Of a stretch of DNA of 64,000 nt, positions 53,207 to 61,897 are shown one piece after another. Within the stretch, counting starts at the first letter, position 1. Each line of letters opens with the position of its first letter. Source of the DNA: Oligosphaera ethanolica (GTDB lineage Bacteria > Verrucomicrobiota > Lentisphaeria > Oligosphaerales > Oligosphaeraceae); NCBI RefSeq assembly GCF_030814695.1, contig NZ_JAUSVL010000001.1:3880227-3944226 (forward strand). The letters run 5' to 3'. The notes beneath the pieces were generated by a model. The model ran no database searches and was not told the DNA's origin. It was given only the letters and a program-made list of their open reading frames with translations. Made by a program: the position numbers and the translations under genes.

Positions 53207-54976
53207 TTAGCCGGCGTAATAGAGGAAAAACATCAGGCCGCCGGCAAAGGCGTAGACGGCGAGCCAGAGGTAGCCGGAGCTCAGGACGCGGTTGACCAGG
53301 GATTTGCTCAGGGCGTCATTTTCGCCCAGTGGCGAGTCAACTTCGCGACCGATGACTTTCGGGAGCATCACTAGCACGCCGGCCACAAAGCCGGTGACCA
53401 GCGCCAGGAACACGAAGACGTTCGCGGGTTTGGGCAGGAGCCGCTCATAGACCGAGCAGAGCACGAAGGCTGCGAGGCTGAGTACGCTGATGGCCAGGCC
53501 GGCCAGGAAGCGCGTGCTGCGTAAATCCAGTGCGCCGGGTGACAGCGTCGCCAGAAAACGGTCGACGCGGTTCTGCTGTTTGGCGCTGTTGCGGGTCAGG
53601 GCGCTGACCAGGAAGAGGATGGCAAAGCAGGCGGGAAAGATGACAAAGGAACGGTAGGCCGGCCCCATGTGGAGACCCCAGGTGCAGAAGGCATTGACCA
53701 GCGTGCCGCCCACCAGCGTGGCGATGGCCGCCTTGTTGGTGATGCTGCGCCAGAAGAGTGCTGCGCAGACCACCACGAAAATCGGCGGCTCGAAGAAGGT
53801 CATGATCTCGTAGTTGGCGTTGATGATGCCGCCGAGTTTTTCGACGTTGAGGGCGAAAAACATGGCAATGAGCCCCACCAGGACGGTCACGCCGCGCCCG
53901 ACCCAGGTGTAGTGCGTGCTGCTGCAGGCGGGCCGGGCCGGGCGGTAGATGTCGTTGGTGAACAGTGTTGCCGAGGCGTTGAGGACCGCTGCGATGGTCG
54001 AGTAGCTCGCGGCGATAAGCGCGGCGATGAAGATGCCGCCGAGGCCCGCCGGGATGATGTCCTTGAAGAGCATGGGGAGGATCTGGTCGCTATTGGCCAG
54101 GGCCTTGTCGCCGCTGTAGATGATGCGGCCGCACATGCCGGGGAGGATGTAGCAGAGGGTGAGCGGGCCGGTAAGGATGGCCGCCAACGCGAGGCCTTTG
54201 CTGGCGTCTTTGATTGAGCGGCCGCCGAAGGTCCGCTGCAGGAGGTACTGGCTGGTGCACCAGAAGGGGAAGCCCGTCAGGGTGAACATGATCAGGTCTT
54301 GCCAGTTGATGCCGTTCGTCCCGGCCTTCCAGAAGGTGAACAGCTCTGGTGGTGTTTGCGCGATGAAGGACTCGACGCCGCCGACTTGGCGCATCGCCAG
54401 AGGCAGCAGGATGACGCCGCCGATGACCATTAGGAAGGTCTGGATGATGTCCGTGTAGGCGGCGCCGAGGAGGCCCGCCGTACTGCTGTAGATGACGACG
54501 ACGGGCCCGACCGTCCAGATGAGTCTTTGCACCGGCCAGTCTAACACCGTGCTCAGGCAGAGGCAGAGGGCGTAGAGGTTGTTGCCGGTGAAAAACGCAT
54601 AGTAGAACAGCCACAGAATCACTGGCAGTAGCCGCACGACGCGGTTGTAGCGCGTCTCCAGGATATCGGGGACGGTGGTGATGTGGAGGCGCCGCAGTCG
54701 CGGCACGAATAGCGCGGCGCTGAAAGCGGCGAGCATGTTGCCGGTCCAGGCAATCATCAGCACTGGCACGCCGCTGTTGTAGGCGACGCCGGCTGGGCCG
54801 ACCAGATAGATCGCCGCCACATTGGTGCCGATCACTGACCCGGCAACCACCCAGTGGTTGAACGCGCGGCCGCCGACAAAATAGTCGTCGGCCTTCTTGA
54901 CATAGATGCTCATGAAAAGACCGAAGACAACGATCGCGACCAAATACGCGATGATCACCACCAGATTCAAGTCCAT
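53207..54976 (-). CDS. Sodium:solute symporter (SSS/SLC5 family)
   Basis: The 589-residue protein has 13-14 hydrophobic helices and the SSS features: DDYFVGGRAFNHWVVAGSVI (residues 29-48), GPAGVAYNSGVPVLMIAWTG (near 60), ADIIQTFLM-like YTDIIQTFLMVIGGV (near 175). It also shows AALIAASYSTIAAVLNASAT (near 320), the Na+-binding segment. Substrate, probably a sugar or carboxylate, cannot be read from sequence. It lies 136 bases upstream of the DUF1846 gene on the same strand. Confidence 0.9.
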   Translation of the reverse strand: MDLNLVVIIAYLVAIVVFGLFMSIYVKKADDYFVGGRAFNHWVVAGSVIGTNVAAIYLVGPAGVAYNSGVPVLMIAWTGNMLAAFSAALFVPRLRRLHITTVPDILETRYNRVVRLLPVILWLFYYAFFTGNNLYALCLCLSTVLDWPVQRLIWTVGPVVVIYSSTAGLLGAAYTDIIQTFLMVIGGVILLPLAMRQVGGVESFIAQTPPELFTFWKAGTNGINWQDLIMFTLTGFPFWCTSQYLLQRTFGGRSIKDASKGLALAAILTGPLTLCYILPGMCGRIIYSGDKALANSDQILPMLFKDIIPAGLGGIFIAALIAASYSTIAAVLNASATLFTNDIYRPARPACSSTHYTWVGRGVTVLVGLIAMFFALNVEKLGGIINANYEIMTFFEPPIFVVVCAALFWRSITNKAAIATLVGGTLVNAFCTWGLHMGPAYRSFVIFPACFAILFLVSALTRNSAKQQNRVDRFLATLSPGALDLRSTRFLAGLAISVLSLAAFVLCSVYERLLPKPANVFVFLALVTGFVAGVLVMLPKVIGREVDSPLGENDALSKSLVNRVLSSGYLWLAVYAFAGGLMFFLYYAG

Positions 54977-54995
54977 GTGCCGAGACCTTTCCTTC

Positions 54996-55480
54996 GTAAT
55001 TGGTCAGCCATTGCTATTGGATGCACGACATGCTTCTCGTTGGCGCGGTGGGACGCGACGTACCTCGCCAATGTGGCGCCCTCCGGGCGCAATTATAAGT
55101 TTGTGTCACACCCCTGGTTGCGGCGCCCTCCGGGCGCCTCACCAGGGGTTATGCATGGTTCGGCCCTCCGGGCCGAACTTGGCCGATCAGACGACGTACT
55201 TTGTCCGATTCGGGCCGAAAACCACCATCATTCAATATCCATGTTTTTGCGCTGTAGGTGCTTAGCCATGCTTATCCCGGCTTTAGCCTGGGGGCGCAGC
55301 CTGCCAACAGAAAGTGCCTCATAGAGGCAGCACAGTTTTGGTTATCAATGACTCCTATGAAACCCGCTGCCGCAATGGTCGGCGGAAACCAAGGCCGGAT
55401 GGCTGGGAGGTGGTTGGCCGTGGGTTTCCTGCAAATTGTCCCCGGTGTTTTCCCCACCGGGGTGGTTACTAACCGATTAC
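54996..55480. mobile_element. MITE-like element, 485 bp, with inverted ends and 8-bp target duplication
   Basis: The left end is GTAATTGGTCAG and the right end (complement) is GTAATCGGTTAG. TTTCCTTC flanks both sides (54988-54995 and 55481-55488). Inside are modules B (plus), Q (minus), then ACTCCTATG (55351-55359), then P (minus). It separates the SSS gene from the VUT-type transporter gene. Bases 55481-55639 show nothing I can name. Confidence 0.88.
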
Positions 55481-55639
55481 TTTCCTTCCGCGTTTGTTTG
55501 TCCGGTACCTTGCTGTTTGGCTCGCATACTTTACATTATGCGCCTGCACTTGCCAGCAGCAGCGCGAGCTGAAAATCTACCTGGCGAGGCCCATTCCGGC
55601 GGTCGCAGTCTCCCGCCTCAACAAAACAAGGACACGAAC

Positions 55640-56332
55640 ATGAATGAATGTCTGTGGCTTGCCATGGCCGTGCTGGATTTTGGCCTGGTGCTCCTGATTT
55701 ATCGCCTGTATGGCCGTCTCGGCATGTTGCTGTGGGTGCCCATTGGTACCATCCTGGCCAACCTCCAGGTGCTGAAAATCGTCGAGATATTCGGTATGAC
55801 CGCCACACTGGGCAATATCGCCTACGGCAGCATTTTTCTGGCGACGGACATCCTCTCGGAAAATCACGGCAAACGCGACGCCAGGACTGCCGTCGGCATC
55901 GGCTTCATCAGCATGCTGGCGATGCTGGCCATCATGACGCTCGCCGTGCGCTTTGTGCCCACCGAGGACGATTTTGCCCACGAGCATCTCAAGGCACTCT
56001 TCGGCTTCATGCCCCGCGTGGTGGCCGGGTCGCTGCTGGCATACGTGGCCAGCCAGTACCACGATATCTGGAGCTATCACGCCTGGCGGCGGCTCCTCCC
56101 CGCGACGCGCTATCTGTGGGTGCGCAACAACCTCTCGACGCTGGTCAGCCAGGCCATTGACACACTGATCTTCACGACCGTGGCCTTCGCCGGGGTATTC
56201 GACGCCGGCGTCTTCTGGTCCATCGCAATTACCACATATCTGCTCAAGGCCATCGTTGCAATTATCGACACGCCATGCCTGTATGTCGCAAAGCACCTCT
56301 TCGACAAGGGGAAAATCCCCGACCGGGTGTAG
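55640..56332 (+). CDS. yhhQ: Queuosine-precursor transporter family protein (VUT/YhhQ type)
   Basis: ATG 55640 has AAGGA about 8 bases upstream. The 230-residue protein has six or so membrane helices. It carries the family blocks YGSIFLATDILSENHGKRDA (residues 69-88), RVVAGSLLAYVASQYHDIWS near 130, and LSTLVSQAIDTLIFTTVAF near 165. YhhQ imports preQ0/preQ1 for queuosine in E. coli. Transport of that precursor here is inferred by family. No preQ1 riboswitch is apparent upstream. Confidence 0.88.
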   Translation: MNECLWLAMAVLDFGLVLLIYRLYGRLGMLLWVPIGTILANLQVLKIVEIFGMTATLGNIAYGSIFLATDILSENHGKRDARTAVGIGFISMLAMLAIMTLAVRFVPTEDDFAHEHLKALFGFMPRVVAGSLLAYVASQYHDIWSYHAWRRLLPATRYLWVRNNLSTLVSQAIDTLIFTTVAFAGVFDAGVFWSIAITTYLLKAIVAIIDTPCLYVAKHLFDKGKIPDRV

Positions 56333-56601
56333 GGGCGGCTTCAAAGTTGCAGCGGCTTCCAGCCGCTGTGCGCATGACACGTGCGTCGTGAGTGCAGGCA
56401 GGAAAACGCGCCGGGAGCTACAGCCGGGATATGAGCTCGGGACGTAATCGGGTACGTTTACGTGTGGCCGTTCGGGTGTCGTGCGAGGACCTGGCCCCAT
56501 GCGACGGTGGGGGCGAGACGCCCGCACCACGGCCGGGACATACACGTGTCGCGCTGGGACGGGTAACCAAGCTGCTACTCTGGCTGTTCGCGCAACGTCT
56601 C
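56333..56601. other. Intergenic, no feature recognised
   Basis: There is a small hairpin (CAGCGGC-TTCCA-GCCGCTG near 56363) directly after the transporter gene, without a T run, and otherwise unremarkable GC-rich sequence. Confidence 0.5.
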
Positions 56602-57066
56602 TCAGCGTGAAGCGGGTGCTGACACCAGCAGTTTGTGGATGGCGGCTGGTGAGTCGGCGTGGAGGATTTTGTCCAGGCGATTCTTGGTCATGGCGATTTC
56701 TGCCAGGTGGGTGAGCAGGGGCAGGTGTGCGGCGGGCGCAGCAGAGGGAATGGCGATGAGGAAGAATACCCGGCAGGGCGCGAGCTGGTCTTCGTCGTAC
56801 TGGAAGCCTGGTTCGGGGAGGACTGCGACCACGAGAGCGAGTCGTTTGACGACGTGCGAACTGGCGTGTGGGAAAGCGATGCCGCCGTCGGTCTGGGTGG
56901 TCATGGCGTCTTCGCGGTTTTCGACGGCGTCGAGGAAGCGCTCTTTGTCCGTCACGGTTCCCTCTTGGACGAGCATTTCGGCCATTACGGAGAGGAATTC
57001 GCGGCGGGTTTTGGCGTTAATTGAGCAAAGGACATGTTCTTTGGGTAGGAGCAGTTTTAGATCCAT
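56602..57066 (-). CDS. PTS EIIA protein, PtsN/fructose type
   Basis: ATG 57066 (MDLKLLLPKEHVLCSIN) is chosen because the EIIA domain begins there; the frame opens much earlier but without sense. The 154-residue protein has the phosphorylated His67 in GGIAFPHASS, and LVVAVLPEPGFQYDE with FLIAIPSAAPAAHL. It takes phosphate from NPr/HPr and either feeds a permease or, like PtsN, controls other proteins. No EIIB or EIIC is adjacent, which favours a regulatory role. Confidence 0.88.
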   Translation of the reverse strand: MDLKLLLPKEHVLCSINAKTRREFLSVMAEMLVQEGTVTDKERFLDAVENREDAMTTQTDGGIAFPHASSHVVKRLALVVAVLPEPGFQYDEDQLAPCRVFFLIAIPSAAPAAHLPLLTHLAEIAMTKNRLDKILHADSPAAIHKLLVSAPASR

Positions 57067-57178
57067 TGGTGTTCCTGACGTTTCGTGAGAACTGACGGCG
57101 ATCGTTGCGGCTAAGAAGCCGCGTCGGGCCGAAGGATGCCTGGTAGAGCCCGTGTGCCCCAAAAAAGACCCGTGGTGC

Positions 57179-57514
57179 TTAGTCGCTGCTGCTGCTGAGG
57201 AGGAGGAAGCGCCCGCAGTTCGGGCAGATATGCTGCATTTCGTCTTTGCGCATGCGATTGAGGTCGCCGATGGTGATGACCATGCGGCAGCTTTGGCAGA
57301 CGCCGCCAAACTCGCGCACGACGGCCATGCCGGAACGGCGGAGGCCATCAAAACGCTTGAGGTATTGTTCGGGGAGTTTTGCGCGGAGTTCCTTGATGGA
57401 GTCATCAAGGCGATTTAGCTTAACCTGGTGTTTGTCACGGTGTACGATCCGCGATTCTTCGCGGATCAGTTCAAGCTCCTGTAGCTTGAGCATGGTGAGC
57501 ACGGCGTCGCGCAT
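57179..57514 (-). CDS. C4 zinc-ribbon protein with coiled-coil N-terminus
   Basis: The 111-residue protein has a helical N-terminal half (MLKLQELELIREESRIVHRD). A C-terminal ribbon follows: CQSC at 73-76 and CPNC at 97-100, with the segment ITIGDLNRMRKDEMQHI between. This is the zf-RING_7 / DUF164-like family; it is shorter than typical members (about 240 residues). Function unknown; related proteins have been linked to RNA or type III secretion. It lies upstream of the PtsN-like gene on the same strand. Confidence 0.75.
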   Translation of the reverse strand: MRDAVLTMLKLQELELIREESRIVHRDKHQVKLNRLDDSIKELRAKLPEQYLKRFDGLRRSGMAVVREFGGVCQSCRMVITIGDLNRMRKDEMQHICPNCGRFLLLSSSSD

Positions 57515-57661
57515 ATCTCTCCTTGGTGAGGTGGGATGTTTTAAGACAGTACAATGACGTTGTTAATGTAAATCCGCGAACGAAAGATGCAAGAACGCGC
57601 GCCGGGGCCTGGACGCAGGGGCGGCGTTGTTTTTTGTGCTCAGGAAGGACCAAAAGAGCCG

Positions 57662-58915
57662 ATGTTGCCCACAAAATCGATATGCATTCCCGGGACGCCG
57701 CCGGTGGACGTTGGTGCCCTGTTGCCGTTGATTGACCATCCGCATTTTCAGGCGCTTCGGCTGCGCAAGCAGCTCGGGGTGAATTACCTGGTCTTTCCTG
57801 GCGCGGTGCACAGTCGTTTTGAGCACGCGGTGGGCGTGCTGGCGCTGACGCAGCGGCTCTGTCGGCTGCACGCCTTCAGTGCTGACGACGCGCGGTTGCT
57901 GCAGGTCTTTGCGCTGTTGCACGACATCGGCCACGGGCCTTTCTCGCATCAGATTGAGCCGGTGCTTGCCGGCGAGCATCACGAGCACGGCCAGGCTCTG
58001 CTGGTGGACATGGCCGACGCGCTGGCGCAGTGCGGGGTCGCGGCGGCGGCCGTCGCCGCGATGTTGGCTGACGACGCGCAGCCGTTGGCGGCGTGGGTTC
58101 GTGATCGCAATCTCGGCACTGACAAACTCGACTATCTGATGCGCGATGCGCTGCACATCGGTTTCCACGGCACGCCAGACATTGAGCGGCTGCAGGTCTT
58201 TACGCAAATGACTGCCGATGGCCTGGCCATCGAAGAGAAGTATCTGGAAGACGCCAAACAGCTGCAGAAATTCTATTCCTATCTGCACCAACACGGCTAT
58301 CTCAACAAGACGGCGCTGGCCGCGCAGCGCATGCTGCAGCGCGCCGTGCAAGAAGAGCTCAGCGATGGCCGCAATAGCGGCGCCGAGCTATGGGCTATGA
58401 CCGACGACCAGCTTCTGCAATGGGCCGCCAATGCCCGCAATGCGCTGACCCGGCAACTGGTGGCTGATCTCGTCTCGCGACGCCTGTACCGCACGGTGCT
58501 GGCCCTCAAACCGGCCGGTTACGCATACGTCGAACGCCAGGCGGACAAGCCGCTGGCGGTCATGGAATGGCCGCGGCCCGAGCTGCGCGCGTTTTGCGAC
58601 CGCGTCGAGGGCATTGCTGCTCTGCGCGTCCTCGAAAATGCGCTTTGCGAGGCCATGGGGCTGCCGCCGGGCGCCATGCTTTTTGCCGCCATGCCGTACT
58701 TCAAAAAGCTCGTGCCAAAAGACCTGCGGGTGTTCTCGGCGCATTCCCAGCGGGGCTTCTGGCTCTTGGAGAATGACGGCGATCACCGTCGCTCGCTGGA
58801 AAGCGATTACCTGCGGACCTTCGCCGTGCGGGTGGTCGTCAGGCCGGACTGCCGCGATGCGCTGGCAAAAAAAGCCCCCGCTATCGCCGAATTTCTTCGG
58901 GACTGGCGGGGGTAG
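57662..58915 (+). CDS. HD-domain phosphohydrolase (dGTPase-like, COG1078 type)
   Basis: I use ATG 57662 (MLPTKSICIPGTPPVDVGA). The 417-residue protein has HSRFEHAVGVLALTQRL (H55), ALLHDIGHGPFSHQIEPV (H87-D88) and DKLDYLMRDALHIGF, the metal-binding HD set. The C-terminal helical domain matches the dNTP triphosphohydrolase-like group. Substrates of this branch are not certain. The coding end contains a GC-rich inverted repeat (CCCCCGC / GCGGGGG at about 58875-58911) followed on the minus strand by T7. Confidence 0.85.
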   Translation: MLPTKSICIPGTPPVDVGALLPLIDHPHFQALRLRKQLGVNYLVFPGAVHSRFEHAVGVLALTQRLCRLHAFSADDARLLQVFALLHDIGHGPFSHQIEPVLAGEHHEHGQALLVDMADALAQCGVAAAAVAAMLADDAQPLAAWVRDRNLGTDKLDYLMRDALHIGFHGTPDIERLQVFTQMTADGLAIEEKYLEDAKQLQKFYSYLHQHGYLNKTALAAQRMLQRAVQEELSDGRNSGAELWAMTDDQLLQWAANARNALTRQLVADLVSRRLYRTVLALKPAGYAYVERQADKPLAVMEWPRPELRAFCDRVEGIAALRVLENALCEAMGLPPGAMLFAAMPYFKKLVPKDLRVFSAHSQRGFWLLENDGDHRRSLESDYLRTFAVRVVVRPDCRDALAKKAPAIAEFLRDWRG

Positions 58916-59093
58916 GGGGAAGAGACGTAACTACGTCATTCTTGGCCGGCACCAATGTGGCGTACTTCGAGAGCTGGTCAATGTTTGCGTGGCCACTCCT
59001 CCCGGCCGGCGACTGGCGTTTCACGTGAACACTAGTATCTCGTGCGTGAAGATGACAGGAATCTGTGCGTTTTCCTGCGTAATGGCTGAAAGA

Positions 59094-59143
59094 CAAAAAA
59101 GCCCCCATCACCGCTCTGGGACTGCCTTCGCCGGCGAGGGGGG
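59094..59143 (-). terminator. Probable terminator after the pseudopilin at 59192
   Basis: On the minus strand CCCCC and GGGGG arms with an imperfect interior stem are followed by CTTTTTTG. Bases 58916-59093 hold nothing else I recognise. Confidence 0.45.
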
Positions 59144-59191
59144 AATAAAACAACTCACGTGTAGATTGACGATACCAGTTCTTCTGGTGGA

Positions 59192-59869
59192 TCAGCCTTC
59201 ACTGCTGGACTCAGCTTTTTCCCAATTCGGGTTTACATCTACATCCTCAATCTCAAGCTTATATTCATCCGGTGCGTCGCTGCTCATATTGAAATATTTG
59301 TTTGTTTCGATCCATGTCGTATCTCCTCCGGGTGGGGGGATGGTCTCCACGTGGCCATCCCCAAAGAGGACGTTACCCATTTTCTTGTGGTTGTCAAACT
59401 TGTCACGGACGTAACCGTGATCAGCGCCCAAATCCGTGGCAACAAAGCCAGCGTAGTAGAGATAGCTGGACTTTTCAGAGGCAGTGCCCTGGGGGGTGTC
59501 AGAGCTTGTTTCCATCTCTTCATAGTCTTTTGCAGCAGTCATTTTTGTGCTGCGGCAGATAAAAACCCTTGTTGTTTGCAGATATTCATGCTCAACCAGC
59601 TTGGCTAGGCCTTTGGTGTCGTGTAACACACTATCGTTGTCTGTGTCATCATCACTTGTATCTTTAAATCCCGGGTATTTACCACGGTAGTCATTGGAGA
59701 ACATGATCATCGACGTGCCGATTTGTTTGAGTTGGCTGACGCAGTCGGCCTGGTTGGCTTTTTCGCGGGCCTTGCCCAGTGCGGGCATGAGCATGGCGGC
59801 AAGGATGGCAATAATGCCAATGACCACCAGGAGTTCGATAAGGGTAAATACGCTGCGATTCTTTTTCAT
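59192..59869 (-). CDS. Pseudopilin-like protein with H-X9-DG motif
   Basis: ATG 59869 gives [20 protein letters not shown]. The 225-residue protein shares [17 protein letters not shown], then [12 protein letters not shown], with the 30221 protein. It carries the H-X9-DG signature (H in [18 protein letters not shown]). The middle part is acidic ([11 protein letters not shown]). It is a more distant relative of the 40748/41636 pair. Confidence 0.87.
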   Translation of the reverse strand: MKKNRSVFTLIELLVVIGIIAILAAMLMPALGKAREKANQADCVSQLKQIGTSMIMFSNDYRGKYPGFKDTSDDDTDNDSVLHDTKGLAKLVEHEYLQTTRVFICRSTKMTAAKDYEEMETSSDTPQGTASEKSSYLYYAGFVATDLGADHGYVRDKFDNHKKMGNVLFGDGHVETIPPPGGDTTWIETNKYFNMSSDAPDEYKLEIEDVDVNPNWEKAESSSEG

Positions 59870-60180
59870 TGCTGTCCTCTGGGTTTCGGGCCGGTGTAAG
59901 AAATAAAACCTGGTCGTTTTCCTGATTTGAATTGCTTTGTGACTCGGCAAAATTGGCCTTGTCGCGAGAACTCACCATAGCGCAAGCCGGGGCTAAAAAC
60001 AAGCCCGCGGGCATTGCGTGTTCGGAGGGAATAACGTAGGGCGCGCAGGTTTTATTTTCGCTGCCGGGAGGAAAAACGGCGAAAGAGCGATTTTTTCGCG
60101 CGGATGGCGGGGCGTGGCGGATCTGGGTGGGGCGGACGGATCGTGCGGCTCTGGTCGCGGCATCAGCGTTTATAGTTACC

Positions 60181-60948
60181 GCAGAGTGTTGGCGCCCCTC
60201 GGGTGTTTTGTCAATGTGGCGCCCTCCGGGCGCAGTTCTATATTGTTGTTATACCCCGGGTTGCGGCGCCCTTCGGGCGCCTCACCCGGGGTTATGCATG
60301 GTGCGGCCCTCTGGGCCGAACTTGGCGGGCTTTGGTCGCGGACGGACCGTGCGGCTCTGGTCGCGGCATCAGCGTATAATGTTACCGCAGAGTGTTGGCG
60401 CCCCTCGGGTGTTTTGTCAATGTGGCGCCCTCCGGGCGCAGTTCTATCTTGTTGTTATACCCCGGGTTGCGGCGCCCTTCGGGCACCTCACCCGGGGTTA
60501 TGCATGGTGCGGCCCTCCGGGCCGAACTTGGCGGGCTTTGGTCGCGGACGGATCGTGTGGGGCTGGTCGCGGCATCAGCGTATAATGTTACCGCAGAGTG
60601 TTGGCGCCCCTCGGGTGTTTTGTCAATGTGGCGCCCTCCGGGCGCAGTTCTATATTGTTGTTATACCCCGGGTTGCGGCGCCCTTCGGGCACCTCACCCG
60701 GGGTTATGCATGGTGCGGCCCTCTGGGCCGAACTTGGCGGGCTTTGGTCGCGGACGGATCGTGCGGGTCTGGTCGCGGCATCAGCGTATAATGTTACCGC
60801 AGAGTGTTGGCGCCCCTCGGGTGTTTTGTCAATGTGGCGCCCTCCGGGCGCAGTTCTATATTGTTGTTATACCCCGGGTTGCGGCGCCCTTCGGGCACCT
60901 CACCCGGGGTTATGCATGGTGCGGCCCTCTGGGCCGAACTTGGCGGGT
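60181..60948 (+). repeat. 206-bp tandem array, four copies, based on family B
   Basis: Copies start at 60181, 60387, 60593 and 60799, exactly 206 bp apart, the last shortened. Each has GCAGAGTGTTGGCGCCCCTC, then the family B hairpins, then CGGACGGATCGTGCGG and GGCATCAGCG. No gene is present from 59870 to 61028; bases 59870-60180 show nothing else. Confidence 0.93.
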
Positions 60949-60973
60949 CGGTCTGAGTGTCTGTCTTTTGTCG

Positions 60974-61013
60974 CGGACGGATCGGTCTGATCGGTCTGAT
61001 CGGTCTGATTGGC
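60974..61013. repeat. 9-bp-period array, ATCGGTCTG type
   Basis: Three ATCGGTCTG units follow GGACGG, 16 bp past the stop of lpxA. Confidence 0.85.
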
Positions 61014-61028
61014 CAGGCTGATTATCGT

Positions 61029-61853
61029 TTATTCGGTAGCGGCGTCGGTGGTGCTGGCGTCTTCTTCTTTGTGAGATTTGAGGCGTCGTCCTGGGCAGAT
61101 GCCGCGTTTGGTGGTTGACACGAAGGCGATGAATTCCTCGACTTCGGGGCACATGGCGACGTTTTGGCGGATTTCATCGATAGCGCTTTGGCGGGCCATG
61201 CCGCGGAAGAAGTAGATTTTGATGGCGTTACGGACGGCATTGCGGGCGGCTTCGGTCATGCCAGCGCGGCGGAGACCGACGACGTTCGGGCCCTGCACCT
61301 GGTCGAGTTGGAGGAGGCAGAATGGGGGCATATCCTGGGTGATGACGTTGTCGCCGCCGATCATGGCGAGGCGGCCGACGCGGACGAACTGGTGGATTTT
61401 GACTTCGGCGCTGATGAAGGCGCGTTCGCCGACTTCGACGCGGCCGCCGAGGAGTGACGCGTTGGCGATGACGACGTGGTTGCCGATGATGCAGTTATGG
61501 CCGAGGTGTGAGAAGGCCATCATCAGCACGTTGTCGCCGACGACGGTGCCGCTGCCTTCTTCAGTGCCGCGATGGATGGTGACGTATTCACGGAGGATGC
61601 AGTTTTCACCGATGGTGACGAAGCTCTTCTCGTTGTGGTAATGGAGGTCCTGGGGTTCGTCGCCGATCACCGCGCCGGTGTGGATGCTCGTGCCTTTGCC
61701 GATGGTCGTGTGCCCGGTGATATGCGCATGGGGGCCGATGCGACAGCCGTCGCCGATGACGACATGCTCGTCAATGACCGCAAAAGGGCCGATTTCGACA
61801 TCGGCGCCAATCACGGCACCGGAGGCAATCGCTGCAAGGGGGTGGATCTTCAT
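61029..61853 (-). CDS. lpxA: Acyl-ACP:UDP-N-acetylglucosamine O-acyltransferase
   Basis: The first enzyme of lipid A synthesis. The 274-residue protein is made of left-handed beta-helix hexapeptides (IGADVEIGPFAVID, IGDGCRIGPHAHI). The catalytic His corresponds to H119 in SHLGHNCIIGNHV. The C-terminal helical bundle (GLRRAGMTEAARNAVRNAIK) is present. Its presence implies an outer membrane. lpxD, fabZ and lpxB are not adjacent, unlike in Proteobacteria. The last 25 residues (SHKEEDASTTDAATE) are low complexity, ending next to a 9-bp array. Confidence 0.94.
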   Translation of the reverse strand: MKIHPLAAIASGAVIGADVEIGPFAVIDEHVVIGDGCRIGPHAHITGHTTIGKGTSIHTGAVIGDEPQDLHYHNEKSFVTIGENCILREYVTIHRGTEEGSGTVVGDNVLMMAFSHLGHNCIIGNHVVIANASLLGGRVEVGERAFISAEVKIHQFVRVGRLAMIGGDNVITQDMPPFCLLQLDQVQGPNVVGLRRAGMTEAARNAVRNAIKIYFFRGMARQSAIDEIRQNVAMCPEVEEFIAFVSTTKRGICPGRRLKSHKEEDASTTDAATE

Positions 61854-61897
61854 GGTCTAGGCCTGGCGGGGTTGGGGGCTATATCAAGAAAATATGA

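Noticed and set aside
55500-55639. preQ1 riboswitch upstream of the VUT-type transporter
   Set aside because: No preQ1-I or -II consensus pieces could be found by eye in the leader.
60181-60948. Regular 206-bp repeats as a possible CRISPR array
   Set aside because: Units are contiguous and near identical over their full length, with no unique spacers, and no cas genes are nearby.
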